NCBI GenBank assembly: GCA_949126835.1
Contig: OX421505.1
Location: 9,563,783-9,627,782, forward strand
DNA from: Anisus vortex
Lineage: Eukaryota; Mollusca; Gastropoda; Planorbidae
Length of the DNA: 64,000 nucleotides
Direction: 5' to 3'
A program made the position numbers and the translations under genes. This document shows, piece by piece, positions 21,901 through 33,475 of this stretch. Each line of letters starts with the position of its first letter. Position 1 is the stretch's first letter. The notes beneath the pieces are model-generated. The model had not been told where the DNA came from. It ran no database searches and saw nothing but the letters and a program-made list of their open reading frames with translations.

Positions 21901-24900
21901 TTGATGTTGTAGCCTCCCATGATGCAGCCCTGCAGGCCGACAGACAGAGTCAGGAACACGATGGCCAGGACATGGTTGCAGCCGACATAGCTGACCACAA
22001 CAAGAAATACAGCCGGGGAGATCAAGCCTGCCAGAAAAAAAAGTATATTTACATAATTATATGCATACATTTGTTTAAAAAAAAAAAAGAAAATTGTTTA
22101 TTTCTACTTTCCTCAAAAACAAAATTTGCAAAATCAATAAAGCCCAAGCGAAATAAATATCTTTAAATTTCAAATTTGTATAAAAATTCATCCAACCATT
22201 TGAGGTTTGAATGCAGCTAAGCTGGTGTATATACAACTCTGAAGCTAGTTAATGAGATCCAGATATATTCCTCAAGCCGTATTGAAAGGACTTAAAGGAC
22301 TGTTGTAAAACAAATTTTACCTTTATTTCATTAGACTTCAGGCATAACAGGATTGATAAAAAAAACTCCTTTGATAAAATGTAGGGGGCTCTGGCGTACA
22401 AAAGGCCCTGAGTTCAAATCCCAGTGAAGGCTAGGATTTTTCCAGGGTGTCTGGAGGGTGTCCCTGGGTCTACCCAGCTCTGAAGGGTACCTGACCTTTG
22501 TTGGGGTAAAGAAAAGGTGGCTGTGCATAGTGCTGGCCACACAATCACCTAGTATGCCGTAGCCACAGGAACTGGTGAACGCTGCTTCACCAGCCCTATG
22601 GATCAATTTGGTCCGACTGGATACTTAACTTTTTTTATAAATAAAATGTCCGCTATATATTAACCCATCTATGCTTAATTTTTCATGGTCTAATAATATT
22701 CTATGCTTTTGGTTACCGATGGAGGTAAACATCTTTCGTGTGTTCCCCGTTGAAAGGTAGCCATGCCCACGCAGGAAATCTGCCAACATGCCAGAGGTGT
22801 TCTGGGTAATGAAGCACACAGCGTAAGGCAGCGCAGACAATAAACCATTCTGTGGGTGGAAAAATAAAAAGTAAAAACAGGAAAATTGAAAGCTGCATTT
22901 TTACTTGCAAACTTACATAAAATTAAAACAACAATTGACATTTAGAAATTTTTTTATAAACCTGTGAGGCCTTTTGAAAACCCATAAAGATTTAAAACAT
23001 CCAGCACTGTAAAAGTTTTTTGTTTTTTTAATAAAAATAATGTAGTACTGTTGGTTGACCTATTAAAATAGTTGGTGGTTTTATAAACCTGGATGGGGAA
23101 TCCTTTATTAATCCCTGATGGAAAAACACTCAAGACTAAGAGTTAACAAACAAAGAAGCAAAGGAAAAACACTCAAGACTAGAACTAAGAGTTACAGAAC
23201 AAAGAAGCAAATAGAAAGTCCCTTATCTTCCACACAATGTTTACAGACGTTCCTTCTAGATAGAAGATTATTATGTCCACTAGGCCCAAAACTTGTGAAG
23301 GGTGGCAGGGATTGGTCAGAATCAGGGCTAGAACCCGGACTATTTTGTTGACAGTCCAGTGAACTAACTGCAGTACCAGCAGCCAGCCTCACAATTTGTC
23401 TACTACAAATCGTTATCATGTGTTTTCATGTACTTTTCCAAGGACATAGACTTGACCTAGTACACATGAATCAAGTGGTGTGCTATAATTCCCTACTCCC
23501 CAATTAGAAGATTGTTTTGGTGCGCCCTTTGTCCCCCACACCGAAATTTAAAATCATACTAGTGCTCTTCCACAGAACCACTAAGCACAGTCTATCCTTT
23601 TACTACTCATATAAACAGCAATATGGGCCAAGGTGGTGCATTTGGCAAGCTTTTCAAAGGCCCTGAGTTCGAATCCTGGTGAAGGCTAGGTTTTGTTACT
23701 GGGTCTGGATGGTGTCCCTGAGTCTACCAAGCTCTGATGGGTAGACTGACATTAGTTTGGGAAAAGCAAAGGTGGCTGGGCATTGTGAGGGCCACACATT
23801 CCCATACAATGCTGTGGCCACAGAAACTGGTGAACGCTGCTTTACATTTGAGCAATTGGGTCCAACGGGACTACTTTACTTTACTTACTATAACCAGCAA
23901 TGGAATTGTTTTAGATTTGATAAGGCGTAGGGCTAACAGATAAAACTTTTAAGAAAAAGATTTATGTTTCAAGCAGATGCAAAATGAAGAAAGTGTATCT
24001 GACCTCCTTCAAGTTGAATCTGAGGATGTTGGACATGTATGCTGGCAGGCAGGTCAGCAGTGTGTAGTAGCACCAGTTGTTTGTGAAGTGTGCTATGCTT
24101 ATGCCCCACACTGCTGGACAAGTGAAGATCTGTTTCCAGGGCGTGTCGATATGCTGCAAAATATGAATTAACAAACAAATACTTGCATGACCTGCATAAA
24201 GTAGTAATAATACACAAGGCATTAAATTCTAACTTAGAAATACAATCTATTACAATGCTCAAATAAACATAAAGAACACTTTTGTTATCCCATATGCAAG
24301 AACAAATACATATAAATACTCTTTCTTCCCAAGTGGCATAAGGACATGCAATGGGTTACATGAACAAACTAGGAAAACAAATAACTTAACATCATTTAAC
24401 ACACTACTCAAAATGCAAGTCCTGTCTAATATTTTTAATCTCCATACAGCTACATGTAAAATAAAAAAAAGCACAGTTGCAATCATTTTAAGATTTAGAA
24501 TTCAAAATATTTTTCATCCCTAAGAGCTCCTTATCTTGAGTCTAAGTGCTTTTCAGTTCACATAAAAATCATTACAATCAATTAAACATTAGATAAAAAA
24601 ATAGTCAAGTACAGCCCTGGCGAAAGTTAATTTTTCTTATGTTTCCAAATGTGATTATAAAATGAAGTTTTAAATGTGTTACAAAAATTAGGACAGTTGG
24701 CGGCATGCTATAGCGAGCATCATACCTCTTTTTTCCCTATGGAACTTTCAATGTATTCCTTCTCAGAGGTGGATATTCGTGGGTGATCAGCTGGTGTGTT
24801 GTGGACCAATAGCATCCAGGCCACGAACCAGATGCAGCCCAGACAACCTGTTCTCATCATGGATTACGGCAAAAAGTATACATGTATAAGTATATTGCAA

Positions 24901-27698
24901 AAACAGTATGTAAGGCGAATCTAACATTAAGGAATGTCTTAGAGTTACAGAATTGGGTACATTAGTGAAAACTAAAACACATCGTAAAGCATTTGGGGAT
25001 GGAATGGGTTACCAGAACTAGAAAGAAAAAAAAATCATCTTAAGCATGCATGTCAAAGTTAAGAGTACTCAGAGGACCATATAGATCAGATTTCTGTTTT
25101 TATGAGGGCTTCAGAGAACTATGTGAATGGGAATGCAAATGATAATTCAACAGTAATTCAATAGTAAGCTACTGACCAAATACATAAAAGGCTGCAGGCC
25201 AGCCCCCTGCAAAGTCACTGTCACAAAGTAGCCCTGAAACAGGTAATGATATGACAGTGCCAAGCTGAGCACCTGAAAAAAATAACAACAACAACAATAA
25301 AGAATTACTATAACAATAATCAATACATTTTTCTGGCATTAAAAAAAAACTACATCTTTTTACAAACTTGAAGAAAAAAATATTAAAGATAGTAATTGAA
25401 ATGCAAAGAAACTAAAAAATAAAAATGTAAGAATGAAAAAAGGTAAGTTGTCTGATAGATGTGACAAAACTGACCTGCATAAGTAAACGCTGCCAATTTA
25501 CTCCGTTCCCAAACTGGGGCCCAGCTCCCCCACATGGCATGCATAGCTGGGAAGGTAACTCCCTGATTAGTTAAATGAGTAAACAAAAAAATAGAAACAA
25601 ACTGTCAGTGAGCAGAATACAAATGAACAAAACAAAGTCAAAACATCATTGATTCATATGATCTTTGACATAAGTTTGTATACATAGTTCATTCCGGGAG
25701 AAATTCATGCTCATTGTAAAAATGTATGCTATAACTTACAGGCCACATAAAAAATTGTCCAAATAAAAGTAAACATAGACAGAACTTTACTATAAAAGAC
25801 TGTATGTATAACTATGTCTACTGTATGCCTCCTTATGCCTGCCTGTGTCTTTTCTAGGATTCTAAAAGTTAGGGAGCACAATTTATTATAAAGAAAAGAC
25901 ACTGAATCCTTTTCTTGCATTATATTTACTTACAATAGGGTATTGTATGATAACATTTCATACTTCAAGTATTAGTTTCAAAGGAAAATAATGTTGGCAC
26001 TGGTGTAGCCACATATTCGGAAGTGTGAATTTTCTAAGAGCATTGCTGTACATGTAATTATATTTCATTTTATATTTATAAGATAGTTTACCTCTCCCAG
26101 CCCTTCTAGAACCCTAACAGTTATCAACAGGTACATACTGTATTTATAAGAAAGTTTACCTCTCACAGCTCTTCTAGAACCCTAACAGTTATCAACAGGT
26201 ACGGACTGTATTTATAAGAAAGTTTACCTCTCACAGCCCTTCTAGAACCCTAACAGTAACTGTTATCAACAGGTACATACTGTATTTATAAGAAAGTTTA
26301 CCTCTCACAGCTCTTCTAGAACCCTAACAGTTATCAACAGGTACGGACTGTATTTATAAGAAAGTTTACCTCTCCAAGCCCTTCTAGAACCCTGACAGTT
26401 ATCAACAGGTACATACTGTATTTATAAGAAAGTTTACCTCTCCCAGCCCTTCTAGAACCCTAACAGTTATCAACAGGTACATACTGTATTTATAAGAAAG
26501 TTTACCTCTCCCAGCCCTTCTAGAACCCTGACAGTTATCAACAGGTACATACTGTATTTATAAGATAGTTTACCTCTCCAAGCCCTTCTAGAACCCTAAC
26601 AGTTATCAACAGGTACATACTGTATTTATAAGATAGTTTACCTCTCCAAGCCCTTCTAGAACCCTGACAGTTATCAACAGGTACATACTGTATTTATAAG
26701 ATAGTTTACCTCTCCAAGCCCTACTAGAACCCTGACAGTTATCAACAGGTACATACTGTATTTATAAGAAAGTTTACCTCTCCCAGCCCTTCTAGAACCC
26801 TAACAGTTATCAACAGGTACATACTGTATTTATAAGAAAGTTTACCTCTCCCAGCCCTTCTAGAACCCTGACAGCTATCAACAGGTATACGCTGTATCTA
26901 GCAGCCAGCGGGGTCACCAGCGTCAGGACGGATGTACACAGGACGCCGTACCCAAACAGGGCCTTGCCCCCGATCCTGGATGCCAGCCAGCCGCCGGGCA
27001 CCTGGGTGACGATGTATCCGTAGAAAAATGCCCCCAGGATGTAGCCCTGTGTCGTCTCATCCCAGTTGAACTCTCCCACCTGTGAAAAATTTACAGCAAT
27101 TCAATTCATCATAGCATAAAACATTGCTCGTTGTGTTTTTTAATCCTCTGAAGCATGTTTAGAAGTTATAATGGGATACACTCACATATATATATATATA
27201 CATGGATTGGCCTGTGGATCACATTTTTGGAAGAGTAGCACCAAATAGATTTTCCATTGTTAAAAATGCACCCTAAATTAACCTATAAAAGCTAATAAGC
27301 TTTTTTGAGTCACTGATCTATATAAAAAAAATGAAACTAAGCCTACAGAGCAAAATAAAAAACTACTTTCATTAAAACACACAGAAAATATTGCTTTACT
27401 ATAAAAACTCTAGGGTTTATGTTATATGTATTTGAATAATGATTTTCCTAAAAATCACAATGTGTAATAAGTTATGAAATTCTCTAAATCAACTCATACA
27501 TGTACTTTATTGCGATCTTATAGATTATCATATCACATTTTATTATGTTTAATTATTCCTTAATATTTCATTAAAAAAATTATATATAAATATATATAAA
27601 TATATTCAATGGCTTAGAAATAAGGAGCATAGGAAGCAAGCTATATATAGGTATATTAGTTTTATATAAACATTTCTGTTCCATTTTTGTATATAGCC

Positions 27699-27732
<34 letters not shown>

Positions 27733-29845
27733 GTTATATAATATATGGATCAGTAAATTTATTAGGGAAGTTCTTTGTGGCATACCAAGGAGCAATAAGG
27801 AACAAACAGACTAAACAGGAAGACTAAATTGCGGATAGAGTTGGGCTGTATACTAGGAAGTAGATTTATATGTATTTATCTTGTTCACCTGTAGTATAAT
27901 TGTACTTATGGTGCTTATATTAAATAGGTCAGTCAGGTCTTGCCCAAATAGAATAACGGGATCAGAGACAAGAGAGGAAGAAAATCAGGATTCTGGCAGA
28001 TACCATTGACCAAAAAGTCTAAAAAATACACGACTTTCATCACACCATTTGGTCGATGCTCGTTTAATCAGTTACCATTTGGCATCAGTTCTGCCAGTGA
28101 AGTTTTCCAAAGAACCATCTCTGCCATTCTAGGGGACATGAAAGGCATAATCTGTCGCATGGGTAACATTCTGATTCATGCACCAGACACAGAGACTCAT
28201 GACAAACGAGGCAGAATTGTAATGCAAAAATTACAAGAAGCTGGACTTACACTCAATGAGAAATGTGAATTCTTCAAAGATTCTGTACGATTTCTAGGAC
28301 ACATCATTGATCGAAAAAGAATTCACATTGATCCAGAAAAAGGTAACGGCTATAAACAAATTTCCACAGCCAACCAACGTGACTGAACTTCAAAGACTGT
28401 TGGGAATGCTAAATCAACTGGCTGAGTTCACACCGAATCTTGCCAGTGTTACAGAACCACTGAGGGATTACACAAGGGTCCAAGCAATGCTTTGTAATCA
28501 AATGGTCCAGCTGTCCCAGAAGGAAATAAAAGACTGACCCTTTAACTGAATAGAAGCAACAATTTGGACCTAATTACGCCACCCTACTAATAGAGGAACA
28601 TGCAATGACAGTTCTGTGACTATAACTACTACCTGCCTTCAATGATGTATCTAGTTTAATTCCAGGATTATGGGCATTGTTAAATAAAAAGGTAAGAATA
28701 ATTGAAAAGGTGTTGGGTCTAGGTCCATAAAGCTACTGGGACGGACGGTAGTTAATTAAAACAAACAGAGTAGGACTAGAATTTCACCTGCAAGTTAATT
28801 AAAACAAACGGAGTAGGACTAGAATTTCACCTGAAAGTTAATTAAAACAAACAGAGTAGGACTAGAATTTCACCTGAAAGTTAATTAAAACAAACGGAGT
28901 AGGACTAGAATCTCACCTGAAAGTTAATTAAAACAAACAGAGTAGGACTAGAATTTCACCTGCAAGTTAATTAAAACAAACGGAGTAGGACTAGAATCTC
29001 ACCTGAAAGTTAATTAAAACAAACAGAGTAGGACTAGAATTTCACCTGCAAGTTAATTAAAACAAACGGAGTAGGACTAGAATCTCACCTTGTCAGGGGA
29101 AGTGGAGTTTCCACTGTTTGGCGAGGGACACTCTGAGCTTTTGCTTGCATTATTTCTTGAGGATGACGAGTTGACCATGGCTACCAAAGCAACACTAAGA
29201 TCCACCCTGAGGCAATATACATTGACGAAGCCGAGGAACGCCATTATAGCCAGAACGTGACGTGCAGCCATGCACTGGGAGCCTGTTAAAAAAAAAAAGC
29301 AGAAGATCAAATTACCGGTAATTTAACATCATTTTAAAGGAATGGAGGGACATTAGACCTTATGAAAGAAGAAAAAATGGTGGCAATGTTGAAAAAAAAA
29401 CAACACAAATGATGTCAGTAGTTTACTCTAAAACTTGACTCTAAAATTTAACTTTAAAACTATATCTAAAACTACACTCTAAAACTACGCTCTAAAAATT
29501 ACACTATAAAAATACACTATAAAACTAGCACCTAAAACTACAGTCTAAAACTTCCATCTAAAACTACCATCTAAAACTACAGTCTAAAACTTCCATCTAA
29601 AACTACCATCTAAAACTACACTCTAAAACTACCATCTAAAACTAATATCTTAAAACTACCATCTAAAACTACAGAGTAAAACTACAGTCTAAGACTTGAC
29701 CTTCTTCATTTCTCTTCTTCCTTTCCAGATCTGAGTAAGAAGGCAGAAGCGCTGTAGACTCTTCACTGTCATTGTAGGAGCTGTGACTCCCAGCACGCAG
29801 GGAACTGTTGATCACCAGGCTGCTGGATCTTTCGGATCTAGCCAT
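18902..29845 (-). CDS. SLC17A5-like: Sialin-like SLC17 anion transporter (11 coding exons, 547 aa)
   Basis: Coding exons in order: 29845-29701, 29282-29089, 27079-26846, 25562-25475, 25272-25177, 24847-24726, 24153-24004, 22849-22717, 22027-21872, 20961-20876, 19141-18902; all joins are GT/AG and in frame. The SLC17 family moves organic anions across lysosomal or synaptic-vesicle membranes. Visible: a cytosolic N-terminus with acidic dileucine ESTALLP (about residues 31-37), TM1 with the [11 protein letters not shown] signature, a luminal loop with NxS/T sites, a [13 protein letters not shown] motif, [19 protein letters not shown] with the conserved His, ISTSEKEYI, and TM segments to about residue 490. 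The C-tail holds a PPxY (PPEY) near the end, a possible WW-domain ligand. Human sialin is about 495 aa; the extra length is in both tails and the first loop. A CTTTCAG acceptor at 29854-29860 implies an upstream noncoding exon. Substrate cannot be read from sequence. Confidence 0.93.
19395..19680 (+). pseudogene. LINE C-terminal fragment with internal stop
   Basis: The + strand reads [20 protein letters not shown] and then [15 protein letters not shown], continuing to [14 protein letters not shown] and a terminal stop. The TAG replaces a Trp expected in the usual RWEDNI motif. Lies in the sialin-like gene's last intron. Confidence 0.7.
20355..20578 (-). mobile_element. SINE-A copy
   Basis: Reverse copy in the last sialin intron: ATCACCAGTTTCTGTGGCC, GCCTTTACTTTACCCCAACT, CATCAGAGCTGGGTAGACTC, GGGATTCGAACCCAGGACCT (B-box complement) and CGGCCACCATGCC. 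Confidence 0.85.
20684..20763 (+). repeat. 20-bp tandem repeat, four copies
   Basis: Four near-perfect copies of GCTGAATGGGTTAAAAACAT, about 110 bp from sialin exon 10. The array does not reach the donor of that exon. Confidence 0.95.
21328..21640 (+). mobile_element. LINE-C degenerate copy
   Basis: Recognisable by AAAGAGCTCCAAGGTTCTTT, ACAGCAATAGTTAAATCAC, AAACACTAGAGGAGAGAAGG and GCATGGAATGGGTTGTCTGA, in the order of the intact LINE-C coding fragments. Frames are broken. Located in the intron between sialin exons 9 and 10. Confidence 0.75.
22384..22632 (+). mobile_element. SINE-A copy
   Basis: Head with CCTGAGTTCAAATCCCAGTG, then GGCTAGGATTTTTCCAGG, CCTGGGTCTACCCAGCTCTG, TTTGTTGGGGTAAAG, GTGGCCACACAATCACC-like block and GGATCAATTTGGTCCGACTG tail. 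About 85 bp from sialin exon 8. Confidence 0.85.
23225..23400 (-). mobile_element. SINE-B copy (tRNA-like head, LINE-C-like tail)
   Basis: Reverse orientation: TTTACAGACGTTCCTTCTAG and ATAGAAGATTATTATGTCCA (tail), CTAGGCCCAAAACTTG, then GGGCTAGAACCCGGAC (B-box complement) and TTGACAGTCCAGTGAACTAA (head). More diverged than the copies at 47056 and 53995. Confidence 0.75.
23623..23887 (+). mobile_element. SINE-A copy
   Basis: Head GGGCCAAGGTGGTGCATTTG, B-box-like GAGTTCGAATCCTGGTGAAG, GGCTAGGTTTTG, GTGTCCCTGAGTCTACC, TGGCCACAGAAACTGGTGAA and terminal GGGACTACTTTACTTT. Near full length, in a sialin intron. Confidence 0.85.
24196..24425 (+). mobile_element. LINE-C fragment
   Basis: Starts at AAAGTAGTAATAATACACAA and runs through AAACACTTTTGTTATCCCAT, GCAAGAACAAATACATATAA and TTCTTCCCAAGTGGCAT to CACTACTCAAAATGCAAG. 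It follows sialin exon 7 by about 40 bp on the upstream side of the gene. Confidence 0.75.
26076..26893 (-). repeat. 68-bp minisatellite of sialin exon 3 end plus splice donor
   Basis: Twelve copies of a 68-bp unit including the real exon end. On the coding strand each unit reads roughly ACCTGTTGATAACTGTTAGG, TTCTAGAAGGGCTGGGAGAG|GTAAAC and TTTCTTATAAATACAG. It thus copies the codons for [14 protein letters not shown] and the donor at 26846/26845. Eleven intronic copies follow the true donor in tandem. One copy (near 26250) has a 6-bp insertion. Confidence 0.95.
27700..27740. repeat. TA dinucleotide tract
   Basis: TATATA tract at about 27702-27742 within sialin intron 2, in a generally AT-rich stretch from 27540. 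Confidence 0.9.
28006..28537 (+). pseudogene. Ty3/gypsy-type reverse transcriptase fragment
   Basis: Residues [20 protein letters not shown] and [11 protein letters not shown] match the palm region of Ty3/gypsy-type RTs, followed by [19 protein letters not shown]. The active-site region that normally carries YxDD reads [10 protein letters not shown] here, so both catalytic aspartates are gone. A frameshift near 28340 moves the continuation, [20 protein letters not shown], to another frame. No LTRs, gag, RNase H or integrase found. It lies in sialin intron 2, antisense to the gene. Confidence 0.8.
28751..29090 (-). repeat. 43-bp minisatellite abutting sialin exon 2 donor
   Basis: About eight copies of a 43-bp unit. 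On the gene strand the unit reads CTAGTCCTACTCCGTTTG, TTTTAATTAACTTTCAG|GTGA, GATT. The real donor is ACAAG|GTGAGATTC at 29089/29088 and the array starts with it. In each intronic copy an acceptor-like CAG precedes the donor-like GTGAGA/GTGAAA directly. Confidence 0.93.
29420..29690. repeat. ~11-bp CTAAAACTAC repeat in sialin intron 1
   Basis: Imperfect tandem run of ATCTAAAACTAC-type units, about 25 copies. It ends about 10 bp short of the exon 1 donor at 29701/29700. It occupies most of the short intron between coding exons 1 and 2. Confidence 0.9.
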
Positions 29846-31769
29846 TGGTCACTCTGAAAGTATGCAACCATTTCCCCCAGGTCATTGTGCAGAATTGAAC
29901 TATGGCTGGTGCTCAATTTTTATAAACAACTCATTCCCAATTATACCAAATAAACAAATATAAACATTGTACAATGTGAAATGTAATAGATGCAGCTTTT
30001 ACTTTATGTCTATTATTTTAAAAAAAAAGAATATAATTCTAGAGGATGGACTTCAACACTTGACAACAGGAGCCGTGAAATTAAGTAGGTCTTCATACAT
30101 TTATAGCCCTCACCTGATTAATCTCTAATTAGCAGTGTGAGTAACACTATATTTATACCTATCGTCACAGTCATTTCACAATCCCCTAAGTCATTTTTTC
30201 ATGTCTTGAGAAAACCCCCCAATAATGACTTAGGCAATTGTGAAACCACTGTGACAAATGATACATAGTATCTAAAAGATCTAACAAGTTGTGTTCAACA
30301 TCACACCAACTCAACTTTCATGCTATAGGCCTATAGTTAATATAGTCATATAGAATATAGGTAATTTTATATGAGTCTGGTCATACTTTCATTTTTATGT
30401 GAGCAGAATAGGCCTACTAGAAAAATGACTAAAGTCTAAAATAGTCTAAAATGTCTACGATTCTAAGATTCAAATTAAACTTAGAGTAGACTATGAGTCG
30501 ACTATGACTATGACTAAGACTATTATTATTATAGTCACCAGTCAAAGTAGTTAGTAAGACTAAGACCAATAAGATTATTATTGATTGATTTAAATTGATC
30601 AGGCCTATAGTTTATAAATTATTAATTGAATTATAACTATGACTAGTATGACTATAACTTAGGCCTATACCTATATTAATATATTAGGCCTATAACCTAT
30701 AACTTAGACTATAACTATACTATATACTATATATATATATATATATCTAGGCTACTATACTATAATGTCTATAATATTATATTATTTATATTAACATAAT
30801 AAGGCCTAGCCTATAGGATATATTAATATATTAACTATAGACTATAGATTTTAGGCTATTCCTTTAAGTTATAGGCTATAACTCTCATACTCATACCTAT
30901 TATAGTCTCATAAGTCATAAGTTATAACTATTATAAGGCCTAATAATCCTACTAAGTAGCCTACTAACTTATATTTCTTATAACTTATATACTTATAGTA
31001 ACTTATACTGTAGACCTAGATCTATAGCCTATATTCCCGGCTATATACTAACTATAATAATAATAATATAGGATATAAGTTTTATAACTTTATAACTTAT
31101 AACTTATAACTTATAACCCTACTAAATTTAACTTTAACTTTAACTAAAATAACTGTTGACTAGTTAAACTAAAGACTAGTAAAATTCTAATATAATATAA
31201 TCAGTGATTTTAGCATTAAAACATGCGTACATTGTTAATAAGCACTGTCTAATAATAAACGATATTAATCATCTTCATATTCCATACATTTGAAATAAAT
31301 AAATGTAGTCTAAGAATCACATGATCGCCAGTCTCCAGCCTTTTACTTTTGGTTCACCAAGTCTCGCTAGATAAATAAACAAAACACTGAATCCATACTC
31401 CAGAGTGGTTTCCCCTGGGTTTTTTTTATTTGCCCTAACAAGGAAACAAAATTAATTGCTGTCGATCTAAATGTTTTATTTAATTAAAAATCGAACGAAC
31501 TTGCACGGTTTATTAAATATCGAAATTTGGATCAAAAAAGAATATACCACTACTAATCTTTGATCACAATAAAATTATTTGTTCAAATAGGCCTATAATG
31601 ATAATTACCTAGTTGAAGTGTGTATAATTGTGCACAGCGTTTCATAAACAGTTAATTTAGTTAATTATAAATGGCCCTTGGTCTGGCTTTAAAACGAACT
31701 TTATAATGTAATACATCTCTTAGGTCTGCTTAAGCTATAGAATTTAGTTTATTGGTTGATATCACTAGT

Positions 31770-31932
31770 AAGGGCCCAGATTCACCGGACTGTCAACCAA
31801 AAACCAACTGACACGTCGCAGGTTCTATTCCTGCCACCGACGGATCCCTGTCGCCCTGCAGGAGTTTTGGGCCTAGTGGGCGTAATAATCTTCTATCTAG
31901 AATGAACGTCTGTAAACTTATAAGATAAGAAG
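31770..31932 (+). mobile_element. SINE-B copy
   Basis: ACTGTCAACCAAAAACCAAC head, B-box-like AGGTTCTATTCCTGCC, CGACGGATCCCTGTCGCCCT, then GGGCCTAGTGGGCGTAATAA and the tail TCTTCTATCTAGAATGAACG with CTTATAAGATAAGA. Near full length. Confidence 0.85.
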
Positions 31933-32264
31933 AACTTATATTCGCGTTGAACGCGCTTTGTTTTTAAAGTGTCAATTCTATTAAGTTACGGATGACGCCC
32001 CTGTTATGCAGTAAAATAGGCCTATTTGAAACAAATGTCCAGATACAATAAAACAAACGAGGATTTTTTTAACAAAAAAAAAAATTGCGTCTAAGCTTAT
32101 TTCTATTTAAAATATTTAGATCTAATTTAAACGTTTTTTTTAGTGACAGTATGACCACATAGACTACATATAGACCTACTATGAATAGATCTAGGCCTAC
32201 AACACAACAGCACTCTAATACAATAATCTCAATAATCAGACAGAATTCAGATAGCCTATGGAGA

Positions 32265-32555
32265 TAGAAACACTTTTTTTTATTCCATGTGTCGTGTGCA
32301 AGAACAAATGCATACTATAAAGTTCTATTTCTTCTAGAGTGGTATCTAAGTTTGGAATGGGCTACATAAACTAAACTTTAGCAGGATGACGACCATAACA
32401 GCTAAACAGCATTTTCAATTAAAGCACTAGGCCTAATCAAAATGCAAGACTATAGACTCAAAGTGCGCCCACGGCGATATAAGTGTAGTACGCTATCAAT
32501 AATCTTCTGTATGGAAGTAGCATCTGTAACATATAAGATAAGAATATAAGATACT
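32265..32555 (+). mobile_element. LINE-C degenerate copy with tail
   Basis: GATAGAAACACTTTTTTTTA, AAGAACAAATGCATACTATA, AGTTTGGAATGGGCTACAT, AAAATGCAAGACTATAGACT, then AATAATCTTCTGTATGGAAG and CATATAAGATAAGA tail. Coding frame is lost. Confidence 0.75.
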
Positions 32556-33263
32556 AGGCCTACTAATCTTAGCCTATATACATTAGTTTCATGAAAAAAA
32601 TGACTTTTGTAAACTAATAATTCAATTATTAAACTGTTATAGGGTCTAGTAATTTCCTTATATTGACTTACACTAATAAGAATCAGATTCAAATAAAGAC
32701 TACTTCATATTTTGAAGTGGTTCGAGATCATCAGTCTCAGTCCGTTTATCCATGTTGAAAACTACAGCAACAAACAAACAGCGGTGACAATATCTCACCG
32801 AATACTTCACAAATCCTTCACTGGGGAATGGGGAAGTAAAAATCTGTGCAGTCAACCGCGGATACGTCTACTAGATGGGAGGGGGGGGGGGTGGAACATG
32901 GAACATATTGTATATTTTCCGGCGTATCCGCCTGAACATGATATTTTGTTATAATGTATAGTTTCCGCCTGAACATAATATTTTGTAACATTTTTGTTGG
33001 AGATGTTTATTGCTTAGGTCACAACATAGGCCTATCATTTTGCATTGAAATATTTATTTATATAAGAAATATTTAATGTATTTATTCTTAACCGTGTTTT
33101 AGAGATTATTTTCGTGTTAGATCGTGCGGTTTTCTAGATTTATCTCGTTCTTTGATCTATCGAGTATCCGAAATGTCAATTCCTTTACTGTTTCCCACAT
33201 TTTCGGGAAATAGGTCTAGGCTACCTGTCTCATTCTTTGTGCACCAAAACAAATGGTATAATG

Positions 33264-33475
33264 CAAGGGGTCGGCAACATACGACAAGCTTGCCAGACCT
33301 GGCACGCAGAGCCAGTTTCGTTGGCACGCGGAAGACCCTTACAAAAAGCAATTCAAGACTTTTTTAAAATTAAGAAATTCAGTTCTAGAGCAGTATACAT
33401 TTTACGTTTTTGGCACGATGAATGAATTAGAAACCCTATTTTGGCACACTATTATCTAAAGGTTGCCGATCCCTG
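33264..33475. mobile_element. hAT-like MITE, 212 bp, 8-bp target duplication
   Basis: Terminal inverted repeats CAAGGGGTCGGCAAC (left) and GTTGCCGATCCCTG (right). Flanked by perfect 8-bp direct repeats GTATAATG at 33256-33263 and 33476-33483. An 8-bp duplication with a CAGGGGTCGGCAACC-like end is the hAT signature. No ORF; non-autonomous. Confidence 0.9.

Noticed and set aside
21834..22166. Plus-strand ORF of 110 codons
   Set aside because: Antisense shadow of sialin exon 9 plus intron.
23962..24262. Independent minus-strand gene near 24,000
   Set aside because: One frame is sialin exon 7 itself; the longer frame continues into the LINE-C fragment upstream of the acceptor.
26076..26893. Tandem duplicated exons of the sialin-like gene
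   Set aside because: Only the last ~45 bp of the exon with its donor is repeated, the 68-bp period breaks frame, and each copy contains a TGA/TAG in the gene frame; not full exon copies.
28006..28537. Functional gypsy element
   Set aside because: Catalytic aspartates missing, frameshifted, no LTR, gag or integrase nearby.
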